From Candidatus Scybalomonas excrementigallinarum (GTDB lineage Bacteria; Bacillota; Clostridia; Lachnospirales; Lachnospiraceae), in assembly GCA_018710905.1 (NCBI GenBank), contig DVIZ01000106.1, positions 1 through 63,958 of the forward strand: a stretch of DNA of 63,958 nt, read 5' to 3'. Made by a program: the position numbers and the translations under genes. The notes beneath the pieces were generated by a model, which worked only from the letters and a program-made list of their open reading frames with translations, was not told where the DNA came from and did no database searches. Below, in pieces: positions 27,335 through 35,040 of this stretch. Position 1 is the first letter of the stretch. Every line of letters starts with the position of its first letter.

Positions 27335-27955
27335 ATGCAAAAGTTTGTAGTTACCATTGCTAGAGGTTACGGAAGTGGCGGAAGAACGATTGGTCAAATG
27401 TTAGCAGAGAGTTTGGGGATAAAATCTTATGATAGAGAAATTATTCGTATGGCATCCGAAGAGAGCGGAATTAGTGAAGCTTTATTTGGAATCGCTGATG
27501 AAAAACTTCCAAATCCTTTTATGCGTTATACAAAAGGGGTATATAAAGGAAAGATTATTACTCCTGATCAAGAAGATTATGTTTCTAATGACAATTTGTT
27601 TAATTTACAAGCAAAGGTTGTTAGACGGTTAGCTCAACAAGAAAATTGTGTTATTATTGGAAGATGTGCCGATTATATCTTAAAAGAAGAGAAAAACGTA
27701 TTGAGAGTTTATGTTCATGCGCCTTTAGAAAGTTGTGTGGAGACGTTACTCTCTATGTCCAGTTTAACACCAAAAGAGGCGGAAAAAAGAATTCTTAAAA
27801 TCGATAAAAACCGTGCCTATTATTACAAACACTACACTGGAAGAGAGTGGGATAATGCAGGAAATTATGATCTTTGTTTAAATAGTAAAGATTTAGGGTT
27901 TGAAAAATGCGTCGAAATTATAAAAGATGTATTAAAAATACGATTTTCTGATTAA
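27335..27955 (+). CDS. cytidylate-kinase-like family protein
   Basis: P-loop protein of 206 residues of the Cmk-like (Cytidylate_kin2) family. It opens with VTIARGYGSGGRTIG, whose glycine-rich loop resembles a degenerate Walker A, then SYDREIIRMAS and a mid-region CVIIGRCADYIL. Arginine and lysine pairs near RILKIDKNRAYYYKHYTG match the lid region. It is co-transcribed with livF, with AAGGAGGGG before the ATG. Whether it phosphorylates CMP or another small molecule is unknown. The true cmk is a different family, so no symbol is given. Confidence 0.8.
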   Translation: MQKFVVTIARGYGSGGRTIGQMLAESLGIKSYDREIIRMASEESGISEALFGIADEKLPNPFMRYTKGVYKGKIITPDQEDYVSNDNLFNLQAKVVRRLAQQENCVIIGRCADYILKEEKNVLRVYVHAPLESCVETLLSMSSLTPKEAEKRILKIDKNRAYYYKHYTGREWDNAGNYDLCLNSKDLGFEKCVEIIKDVLKIRFSD

Positions 27956-27983
27956 GAGAAAAGAAAATAGGAAATGAGAAAGT

Positions 27984-28027
27984 AACGATTGGGATCAAAA
28001 GATAAATTTGATCCCGATCGTTTTTTT
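27984..28027 (+). terminator. terminator of the liv operon
   Basis: AACGATTGGGATCAAA pairs with TTTGATCCCGATCGTT, followed by seven Ts. Confidence 0.9.
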
Positions 28028-28087
28028 CTTGCTCAACTTCCTTTTCTCATTGTCGTTAATTTCTTCTAGTTTCTTAATAAGATATTC

Positions 28088-28127
28088 TTGATTTTATAAA
28101 ATGGATTGAGTATAATTGCTGTATACA
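28088..28127 (+). promoter_or_regulatory. gntR-type promoter with overlapping palindrome
   Basis: TTGATT (28088-28093), 17 bases, TATAAT (28111-28116). The palindrome TGTATACA (28120-28127) lies at the expected start of transcription. It fits the core of operators used by FadR/FCD-type GntR proteins, suggesting autoregulation. Confidence 0.6.
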
Positions 28128-28249
28128 ATTGTAATAGAATACAAAAGTGAAAGAGCATCGAATCAGATGTTCTATATTTTTGGTTTTTAGAAGCGTGTTT
28201 TTCACGTTGGATAAAGTGTGAATGGGAAGAAAATGGAGGAAACAATCAA

Positions 28250-28909
28250 ATGGCATATCAAGCAGAACAAGCAGAGAAGTATTCTTTACGAGTACAAGTT
28301 TACTATAAATTGAGAGATAATATTTTAAATGGTATTTATGAAGAAGGAATGCTTCTTCAAGAAATCAAAATATCCGAAGAGTTTGGAGTTAGTAGAACTC
28401 CAGTTCGTGAAGCATTAAAACAGTTAGAGTTAGAGGGATTGATTTTAATGATTCCGAACAAAGGGGCTAGAGTCTTGAGTATTAGTACCGAGGATATTAA
28501 AGATATTTATGAAATACGCAGCCTAATTGAAGGAATGGCTGCAAAGTTAGCAGCAGAAAAGATTACCGATGAAGAGTTAAAAAAGATGGAAGAAACATTA
28601 GATTTAGAGGAATTCTTCATTATGAAAAACAACGTGCAAGGAACGACAGGAGAGGACAGTAGTTTCCATCAGATTATGTATAGTTCTTGTCATAGCCGAT
28701 ATTTAGAACATATTTTAACGGATTTTCATCGCTACTGTCAGATGGCAAGAAGTAAGTCATTAGCATCAAAAGAACGTTCTCCAAAGTCACTTGCAGAACA
28801 CCGTGCAATTTTTGAAGCGTTAAAGGCCCATGATGGAGAGCGAGCAGCGGAATGTGCTACAAGACATGTTATCAATAGCAAGGAAAATCTTTTGAAATAT
28901 TTGGAGTAG
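28250..28909 (+). CDS. GntR family regulator (FCD type)
   Basis: DNA-binding regulator of 219 residues. The winged-helix domain spans about residues 12-80 (YYKLRDNILNGIY, SEEFGVSRTPVREALKQLE). The C-terminal all-helical FCD domain holds metal-ligand-type residues in the DSSFHQIMYS region and in the LAEHRAIFEAL motif, which usually bind a small organic acid through a metal. GGAGG precedes ATG. It is followed four bases later by niaR, so the pair may be co-transcribed. The ligand is unknown. Confidence 0.88.
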   Translation: MAYQAEQAEKYSLRVQVYYKLRDNILNGIYEEGMLLQEIKISEEFGVSRTPVREALKQLELEGLILMIPNKGARVLSISTEDIKDIYEIRSLIEGMAAKLAAEKITDEELKKMEETLDLEEFFIMKNNVQGTTGEDSSFHQIMYSSCHSRYLEHILTDFHRYCQMARSKSLASKERSPKSLAEHRAIFEALKAHDGERAAECATRHVINSKENLLKYLE

Positions 28910-28912
28910 ACG

Positions 28913-29437
28913 ATGGATACAAAAGAAAGAAGAGAGAAAATCTTAGAGCTGTTGCAAGGAAGAGAAAAGCCGATGAGCGCATCAAGCCTTGCTAAGACTT
29001 TGAATGTGAGTCGACAGATTATAGTAGGAGATGTGGCTTTGTTACGTGCCACAGGAAATCAAATTGTATCAACAGCGAGAGGATATTTATTAGAAGATTC
29101 CAAAAGAGAAAATAGCGGTATTTATGAGGTACTTTGTTGTAAACATGAGGCAAAAGATACAAAAAAAGAACTCTATATTATGATTGACCATGGTGGAGAA
29201 GTGATGAATACGACAATCGAACATCCAGTGTATGGAGCGATTACAGCGGATTTAAAATTGAGCTATCGTTATGAGGTCGATGAATTTTTAAAAAAGCAAA
29301 AAGAATATAATGCAAGGCTAATTAGTGAAATTACTAATGGGTATCATACACATACCATTCGATGCCAATCAAAAGATCAGGTGGAACGAATAAAAGAACA
29401 ATTAAAGAAACAAGGGTTTTTACAAGAAGATGAATAG
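28913..29437 (+). CDS. niaR: NiaR-type NAD biosynthesis repressor
   Basis: Transcription regulator of 174 residues with an N-terminal HTH_11 domain (RREKILELL, SASSLAKTLNVSRQII) and a C-terminal 3H domain. The three conserved histidine motifs IDHGGEV, EHPVYG and GYHTHTI are all present. In characterised homologues it represses NAD synthesis or niacin uptake genes when niacin is available. No nad genes are in this window, so its targets are elsewhere. It overlaps the VanZ-like gene by eight bases. Confidence 0.88.
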   Translation: MDTKERREKILELLQGREKPMSASSLAKTLNVSRQIIVGDVALLRATGNQIVSTARGYLLEDSKRENSGIYEVLCCKHEAKDTKKELYIMIDHGGEVMNTTIEHPVYGAITADLKLSYRYEVDEFLKKQKEYNARLISEITNGYHTHTIRCQSKDQVERIKEQLKKQGFLQEDE

Positions 29438-29942
29438 TAGAAAAAAGAAGTGGAAATCTTGGAGTTGGATTCCTATGGTATCTATGATGATTTTAATCTT
29501 TTGCTTTTCAGGACAGACAGGAGATGAGTCAGGAGGACTTAGCGGTGGAATTTGTCAATTTTTAGTGGAGAAAACGGAAGATATTTTTTCTCTTCATTTA
29601 TCCGAAGAAGAGAAGGGACAGTGGATAGAAAAATTACAATTTCCTGTGAGAAAAGGTGCTCATATGGGAGAATATGCTCTTTTGTTTTCCTTTGTACTTT
29701 TTCATTTTTCTGTTTGGGAATGGGGAAAGACAAGAAAAAGAATGTATTGTTATAGTTTTCTTTTTACTGTTTGCTTTGCTATGACAGATGAATTCCATCA
29801 ATTGTTTATTTCAGGACGGGCAGGTCAGATAAGAGATGTAGGAATTGATGCGCTAGGAAGTCTAATTATGGCAATTATTGTTTGGAATTTGGGAAAAATG
29901 TTAAAAAATCGTAAAGAAAATAAAAAACATTTGACATTTTGA
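29430..29942 (+). CDS. VanZ-like membrane protein
   Basis: 170-residue membrane protein with three to four hydrophobic segments and the VanZ family features: an early FCFSGQTGDESGG segment after the first helix, RKGAHMGEYALL, and MTDEFHQLFISGRAGQIRDVGIDALGS. The family is named for a protein giving low-level teicoplanin resistance, but most members have no known role. It overlaps the end of niaR, so translation is coupled. The rubrerythrin promoter starts inside its last codons. Confidence 0.85.
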   Translation: MNSRKKKWKSWSWIPMVSMMILIFCFSGQTGDESGGLSGGICQFLVEKTEDIFSLHLSEEEKGQWIEKLQFPVRKGAHMGEYALLFSFVLFHFSVWEWGKTRKRMYCYSFLFTVCFAMTDEFHQLFISGRAGQIRDVGIDALGSLIMAIIVWNLGKMLKNRKENKKHLTF

Positions 29943-29959
29943 ATGTTTATAATTATACT
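29931..29959 (+). promoter_or_regulatory. rubrerythrin promoter
   Basis: TTGACA (29931-29936), 17 bases, TATACT (29954-29959). It overlaps the 3' end of the VanZ-like gene. Confidence 0.75.
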
Positions 29960-29984
29960 AGAAATTAAAAGAAATTATAGTATA
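29954..29984 (+). promoter_or_regulatory. inverted repeat over the rubrerythrin start site
   Basis: TATACTA (29954-29960) and TAGTATA (29978-29984) flank the expected transcription start and end beside the AGGAGGT ribosome-binding site. It could be an operator for a peroxide- or redox-responsive repressor or a short 5' hairpin. It does not match a canonical PerR box. Confidence 0.35.
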
Positions 29985-29998
29985 GGAGGTAGCTTATA

Positions 29999-30532
29999 AT
30001 GGAATTAAAGGGCTCAAAAACAGAAAAGAACTTAATGGAAGCGTTTGCTGGCGAATCTATGGCTAGAAATAAATACACTTATTTTGCAAGTGTTGCAAAA
30101 AAAGAAGGTTATGAGCAAATTGCTGCTATTTTCAATCACACTGCTGATAATGAAAAAGAACATGCAAAATTATGGTTTAAAGAGTTGCAAGGAATCGGCA
30201 CTACAATGGAAAACTTAAAATCTGCAGCAGAAGGCGAAAATTACGAATGGACAGATATGTATGATCGTTTCGCAAAAGAAGCAGAAGAAGAAGGATTCAA
30301 AGTGCTTGCAGCAAAATTCCGTATGGTTGCAGCCATTGAAAAAACACATGAAGAAAGATATCGTAAATTATTACATAATGTAGAAATGCAAGAAGTATTC
30401 AAAAAAGCAGAAGAAAAAATCTGGGAATGCAGAAACTGTGGACATTTAGTAATGGGAAAAGAAGCTCCAGGAGTATGCCCAGTTTGTGTACATCCACAAA
30501 GCTTCTTTGAAGTTCATACAGAAAACTACTAA
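29999..30532 (+). CDS. rbr: rubrerythrin
   Basis: Non-heme diiron peroxidase that removes hydrogen peroxide in anaerobes. The 177-residue protein has the ferritin-like domain with iron ligands in [22 protein letters not shown] and [10 protein letters not shown]. The C-terminal rubredoxin domain has CRNCGH and CPVC as the four-Cys iron site. Strong AGGAGGT ribosome-binding site at 29984-29990. Monocistronic with its own promoter and terminator. Marks an anaerobic lifestyle with defence against oxygen. Confidence 0.95.
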   Translation: MELKGSKTEKNLMEAFAGESMARNKYTYFASVAKKEGYEQIAAIFNHTADNEKEHAKLWFKELQGIGTTMENLKSAAEGENYEWTDMYDRFAKEAEEEGFKVLAAKFRMVAAIEKTHEERYRKLLHNVEMQEVFKKAEEKIWECRNCGHLVMGKEAPGVCPVCVHPQSFFEVHTENY

Positions 30533-30553
30533 AATAAAAAATAGTTCTTATTT

Positions 30554-30588
30554 AAAAAGGTCTTTTGTAACAACAAAAGACCTTTTTT
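30554..30588 (+). terminator. terminator of rubrerythrin gene
   Basis: AAAAAGGTCTTTTGT (30554-30568) pairs with ACAAAAGACCTTTTT, followed by Ts. Confidence 0.9.
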
Positions 30589-30650
30589 ATTTTACATCAA
30601 AAATTATTTTCTTTGAATATAATATAGAAAAAGAAAAAGGAAAGAAAAGA

Positions 30651-32357
30651 TTGAATAGTCAAAAAATCGATAATCAATTGAACTTAGCTTTGGATTCTAC
30701 AGAACAAGAGAGAGAAAAATCATTGGATTTGAACATAGGATTTGATCCACAAAATGGGAGATGGGATTTGATTGTAAAATATTCTGGAGATTTAACACCC
30801 ATTGAACAAGGCTTAGGAGCCAAGATCACATATTTAATGAACGGATATGCCATTGTGAATATTGAAGAGAACAAAATAGACGCTTTATCCAATATAACAC
30901 AAGTAGAGTTTATTGAAAAGCCAAGAGGGTTAGTTTGGGAACAGTATCAAGAGTTGGTAGATTCTTGTATTACACCAGTGAGACGAGAGCCTTATGAATT
31001 AAGTGGAAGGGGAGTTTTAATTGCCGTTATCGACTCTGGGATTGATTATACCCATCCAGAATTTCGGAATAGGGACGGCAGCACAAGGATTGCCGCTATT
31101 TGGGATCAGACAATCCAAGGACAGCCTCCAGAGGGATATGGAAATGGAACTCTGTACTCAAAAGAGTATATCGATGAAGCGTTAAAAATAGAAAATTCAG
31201 CAGAACGATTAGAATTTTTGCCAACCGTTGACCTTTCAGGACATGGAACTCATGTGGCAGGAATTGCAGCAGGCAAAAGTGGAGTTGCACCGGATGCAGA
31301 ATTGCTTATTGTGAAATTAGGCACAAGTAAAGAGCGTTCCTTTCCAAGAACAACAGAATTAATGGAAGCAGTGAATTTTTGTGTTCAATTTGCGTTAGAG
31401 AAAAGTCAACCAATCGTTCTCAATTTGAGCTTTGGAAATAATTATGGTGGACACGATGGAAGCAGTTTATTGGAGACTTTCTTAGATGAAATGTCTTTTG
31501 TTGGACGAAATGTCATTGTATGTGGCTCGGGAAATGAAGGAGCCAGCAATGGTCATGCAGGAGGAAATGTAATAGAAAATCAAATACAACAAATTGAGTT
31601 TTCGATTTCTGACTATGAGCCTTCCATTAGTATTCAATTATGGAAATCCTATAGTGATAGCTTTGGCGTTTATTTAACAAATCCATCTAACGAAAGAATT
31701 GGACCAGTGGGGCAAGTGCTTGGAACACAGAGGTTTACTCTTGGAAATACGAGGATTTTAATCTATTTTGGGGAGCCATCTCCTTATAATCGAGATCAAG
31801 AAATCTATTTTGAATTTTTACCAATCAGAGACTATGTAGATTCTGGTATTTGGACAATTGAATTATTACCCGAGAAAGTTGTAACGGGGCGATATGACTT
31901 TTGGTTGCCTGTTGCAGAAGCAACAGGAGGGAGAAGCCGTTTTTTATATCCCGATGAAAATGTTACATTAACAGTACCTTCGACTGCTAATAAGGTGATT
32001 ACGGTTTCTGCTTATGATTCAGCGTTAAATGGGATCGCCTATTTTAGTGGAAGAGGTTTTACAAGAAGAAATCAAATAAAGCCAGATCTTTGTGCACCAG
32101 GGGTCGATATTCGTTCTGCATCGCCAGGAGGTGGGTATAGCGTTCGAAGTGGAACATCTATGGCAACGCCTTTTGTATCAGGCTCTTCTGCCCTGTTAAT
32201 GCAATATGGAATTATTGAAGGAAGAGATCCATATTTATATGGAGAAAAAATCAAGGCATATTTGATACGAGGAGCAAAACAATTTCCGATTTTTGAGGAA
32301 TATCCAAATCAAGTCCTAGGATATGGGGCTTTATGTCTTTTCGATTCTATGCCATAA
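30651..32357 (+). CDS. subtilisin-like serine protease (S8 family)
   Basis: Subtilase of about 568 residues. The catalytic triad is intact: Asp128 in VIDSGIDYTHP, His198 in GHGTHVAG, and Ser503 in SGTSMATPFVSG. A beta-rich insertion separates His and Ser, as in the Csp-like clostridial subtilases. No signal peptide is visible. TTG 30651 is proposed as start: AAAGGAAAG lies just upstream, and the longer frame from 30486 would run through the rubrerythrin terminator. Csp relatives process germination proteins in some Clostridia, but this copy stands alone and that role is only a possibility. Confidence 0.85.
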   Translation: MNSQKIDNQLNLALDSTEQEREKSLDLNIGFDPQNGRWDLIVKYSGDLTPIEQGLGAKITYLMNGYAIVNIEENKIDALSNITQVEFIEKPRGLVWEQYQELVDSCITPVRREPYELSGRGVLIAVIDSGIDYTHPEFRNRDGSTRIAAIWDQTIQGQPPEGYGNGTLYSKEYIDEALKIENSAERLEFLPTVDLSGHGTHVAGIAAGKSGVAPDAELLIVKLGTSKERSFPRTTELMEAVNFCVQFALEKSQPIVLNLSFGNNYGGHDGSSLLETFLDEMSFVGRNVIVCGSGNEGASNGHAGGNVIENQIQQIEFSISDYEPSISIQLWKSYSDSFGVYLTNPSNERIGPVGQVLGTQRFTLGNTRILIYFGEPSPYNRDQEIYFEFLPIRDYVDSGIWTIELLPEKVVTGRYDFWLPVAEATGGRSRFLYPDENVTLTVPSTANKVITVSAYDSALNGIAYFSGRGFTRRNQIKPDLCAPGVDIRSASPGGGYSVRSGTSMATPFVSGSSALLMQYGIIEGRDPYLYGEKIKAYLIRGAKQFPIFEEYPNQVLGYGALCLFDSMP

Positions 32358-32487
32358 AAGGTGAGAAAAGAAAATCCATTTAAAAACTTTATTGGGAATA
32401 GAAAAGAGAAAAAAAGTATGTTATGATGTTAAATAAGACTTTGTTCCTAAAAAAGAATTGCAAAAGAAAAGGAAAGTAGTTGAGAAG

Positions 32488-33492
32488 ATGACAAGTGAAA
32501 AAAATACGAAAAATAATCAGAGGAAGATCAGTACAAAAAATAGTAGCGAGCGGGCGAGAAGAACGACAAGCGAGCGAAGAAGAAGTACAAGAGAAGGCAG
32601 TGCTAGAGAAAGAAAAACGGTACGACAGAGATCTGGTAGTAGAAAATCCTACATATCCAGTAGACAAAGCACAAGAAGTACAAGGACAAAAAATGGAAGT
32701 CGAAGAATTGAAACGAGCAATAAATGGAAGAAGAAAAAACAGAAAAGAAGACTTACTATTACAGGTATTATTGTAGCAATTTTACTCGTTGTTGTCGGGA
32801 TTTTTCAATTTATGGATTATGAAAAAGAGTTAGGATTTCGAGAAAAAGGAATTGCACAGTTTCAAAAGGGGCAATATAAAGAGGCACAAGGATATTTTGA
32901 GAAAGCTTTGGAACATACAAATATCTTTGGAGGAACGGTTACACAAGATGTTCGTTATTATTTAGCAGAGTCTTATTTTATGGATGAACAATATGATAAA
33001 GCATTAAACCTTTATCAACAGATTAGTCGAAAAGAAAAAAATCAAGGATATGCCGAATGTTACATTGGTGCTGCTTATGCAAGACTTGGAGATACAGAGA
33101 AAGCAAAAGAGCAGTTTGAAAAAGGAATTTCTCTTGGAAATGAAGAAGGGTATCATTATTTAAGCAGAATGTATTATGAATTAGGAGATTATGATAAGGC
33201 CATTGAAAATGAGCTCTCTTATATGGAAAAAAGAGAGCCAGACGGCACTTCTTATATGGTGCTTGCAAAGAGCTATTGTAAAGCAGGACAATATAAAAAG
33301 GCATTGCAAGCCATTGCCGACGGGATTGCACTTGATGATAGTCAAAAGCAAGAACTTTTATTTGAAGAAATCGTAATTTATGAACAAAAGCTTGATTTTG
33401 ATACCGCCTATAAAAAATGTTTAACATATGTGGCAAATTATCCAGAGGATGAAACAGCAAAACAAGAATTAGAATTTTTGGAGACAAGATAA
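32488..33492 (+). CDS. membrane protein with TPR repeats
   Basis: 334-residue protein in three parts. Residues 1-88 are a very basic, Arg/Ser/Thr-rich, low-complexity cytoplasmic region. A single transmembrane helix (about 90-110, IVAILLVVVGIFQF) follows. The rest is an external or periplasm-facing array of tetratricopeptide repeats (about 115-334), e.g. GIAQFQKGQYKEAQGYFEKA. ATG 32488 is preferred over the upstream TTG at 32458. The gene overlaps hflX by one base (TAATG). TPR arrays bind proteins; the partner is unknown. Confidence 0.8.
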   Translation: MTSEKNTKNNQRKISTKNSSERARRTTSERRRSTREGSARERKTVRQRSGSRKSYISSRQSTRSTRTKNGSRRIETSNKWKKKKQKRRLTITGIIVAILLVVVGIFQFMDYEKELGFREKGIAQFQKGQYKEAQGYFEKALEHTNIFGGTVTQDVRYYLAESYFMDEQYDKALNLYQQISRKEKNQGYAECYIGAAYARLGDTEKAKEQFEKGISLGNEEGYHYLSRMYYELGDYDKAIENELSYMEKREPDGTSYMVLAKSYCKAGQYKKALQAIADGIALDDSQKQELLFEEIVIYEQKLDFDTAYKKCLTYVANYPEDETAKQELEFLETR

Positions 33493-34736
33493 TGGCACAA
33501 TTGTATGAAATGGAAGAAGAACAAGAAAAAGTGGTGTTAGTCAGTGTCAATGAAGGAGAACTTTATGACGCAGAAGAGTCACTTGATGAATTAGAAGAAT
33601 TAGTAGCGACAGCGGGAGCACAAGTTGTTGGAAGAATTATCCAAAATTTAGAGCATGCAAACCTTGCAACGTATGTTGGAAAAGGAAAATTAGAGGAAGT
33701 ACAAATGATGTTGACAGCAACAGGAGCAACAGGAATTGTATGTGACGATGAATTGTCACCAGCACAAATTAAAAACTTAGAAAATGCTCTTGATACAAAA
33801 ATCATGGATCGTACTTTAATTATTTTAGATATTTTTGCGGGTAGAGCAAGAACAAAGGAAGGAAAGATTCAAGTAGAGCTTGCTCAGTTAAAATATCGTT
33901 CTTCTCGCCTTATTGGGCTTGGCAATTCCCTTTCTCGTCTAGGAGGGGGAATTGGAACGAGAGGGCCAGGGGAGAAGAAATTGGAAATTGATCGTCGTTT
34001 AATTCGCGATCGAATTTCACAGTTAACAAAAGAGTTACAAGAAGTGAAGAAAAATCGTGATGTTCAAAGGCAGTTAAGAAGTAAACAAAAAACACCAGTT
34101 ATTTGTATTGCTGGATATACCAATGCAGGAAAATCAACTCTTTTAAATCGTCTTACAAAAGCTGGGGTATTAGAAGAGGATAAATTATTTGCCACATTGG
34201 ATCCGACGACAAGAAATTTGAAACTGCCAAAGGGACAAGAAATTTTGTTAACGGATACGGTTGGTTTTATTCGAAAACTTCCTCATCATTTAGTAGAAGC
34301 TTTTCGTTCTACTCTTGAAGAGGCCAAATATAGCGATATGATACTTCATGTAGTGGACTGTTCCAATCCACAAATGGAAAAACAGATGGAGGCTGTCTAT
34401 GAGACATTCCATCAGTTAAAAATAGAAGATAAACCGATTATAACTGTCTTTAATAAAATCGATCGTTTGGAAAAAGAAACGATTTTAAAGGATCAAAAGG
34501 CGGATCATATTATTAAAATTTCAGCAAAAGAAGAATTAGGATTACAAAACCTATTAGAATTAATTGAAGAAATTTTAACATCCAAGCAAGTTTATATTGA
34601 AAAGACTTATGGATATGGAGATGCTGGTATCATTCAGTTAATCCGAAAATATGGTCAATTATTAGAGGAAGAATATCGGGAAGATGGAATTTTTGTTCGT
34701 GCTTATGTTCCAAGAGAAATGGAAAATCAAGTGTGA
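33492..34736 (+). CDS. hflX: ribosome-associated GTPase HflX
   Basis: Rescues or splits stalled and hibernating ribosomes. The 414-residue protein has the N-terminal HflX domain with RTLIILDIFAGRARTKEGK, the glycine-rich linker RLGGGIGTRGPGEKKLE, and the GTPase domain: G1 GYTNAGKST, G3 DTVGF, G4 NKID. A short C-terminal domain follows. Its ATG shares the TAATG overlap with the TPR gene, so translation is coupled. Monocistronic end with a strong terminator. Confidence 0.94.
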   Translation: MAQLYEMEEEQEKVVLVSVNEGELYDAEESLDELEELVATAGAQVVGRIIQNLEHANLATYVGKGKLEEVQMMLTATGATGIVCDDELSPAQIKNLENALDTKIMDRTLIILDIFAGRARTKEGKIQVELAQLKYRSSRLIGLGNSLSRLGGGIGTRGPGEKKLEIDRRLIRDRISQLTKELQEVKKNRDVQRQLRSKQKTPVICIAGYTNAGKSTLLNRLTKAGVLEEDKLFATLDPTTRNLKLPKGQEILLTDTVGFIRKLPHHLVEAFRSTLEEAKYSDMILHVVDCSNPQMEKQMEAVYETFHQLKIEDKPIITVFNKIDRLEKETILKDQKADHIIKISAKEELGLQNLLELIEEILTSKQVYIEKTYGYGDAGIIQLIRKYGQLLEEEYREDGIFVRAYVPREMENQV

Positions 34737-34780
34737 TAAGACATTATTATAGCAATTAAAATAGAATGAGATTATAAACA

Positions 34781-34835
34781 AAAACACTATATCTATATTG
34801 TGTTTTATTTGTACAATACAAGATATAGTGTTTTT
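34781..34835 (+). terminator. terminator of hflX
   Basis: AAAACACTATATCT (34781-34794) pairs with AGATATAGTGTTTT (34821-34834) with an inner TATTGT/ACAATA stem; Ts follow. Confidence 0.85.
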
Positions 34836-34837
34836 CG

Positions 34838-34866
34838 TTGACTTATTATAAGCGATCTGATACAAT
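34838..34866 (+). promoter_or_regulatory. nrdD promoter
   Basis: TTGACT (34838-34843), 17 bases, TACAAT (34861-34866). It leaves a leader of about 165 bases. Confidence 0.7.
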
Positions 34867-34957
34867 AAATAAGAATCGTCAAGAAGATAATAAGAAGACG
34901 AAATTCTAGATAGGGATAGAAAAGAATAAGAGAAAATGATAGTTTCTCCTAGGATGA

Positions 34958-34985
34958 GGCTGTGCCAAACGATTTTGCACAGCCC
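34958..34985 (+). promoter_or_regulatory. hairpin in the nrdD leader
   Basis: GGCTGTGC (34958-34965) pairs with GCACAGCC (34977-34984) inside the 5' untranslated region, followed by CTTTGC, a weak T-run. Possibly an attenuator or leader control element. No NrdR box pair is recognisable here. Confidence 0.45.
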
Positions 34986-35040
34986 TTTGCTATCTTTACG
35001 ATAGAAAATAACTAAATTTACGGAAAGGGAAGATGGTTAT

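Noticed and set aside
32495-32776. + strand alternative frame of 93 residues inside the TPR gene
   Set aside because: It overlaps the Arg/Ser-rich region in another frame and ends within the transmembrane coding part; a low-complexity artefact.
33023-33550. Antisense frame of 175 residues opposite the TPR gene and hflX start
   Set aside because: It is a shadow of the TPR repeats on the other strand, with no recognisable domain or start signal.
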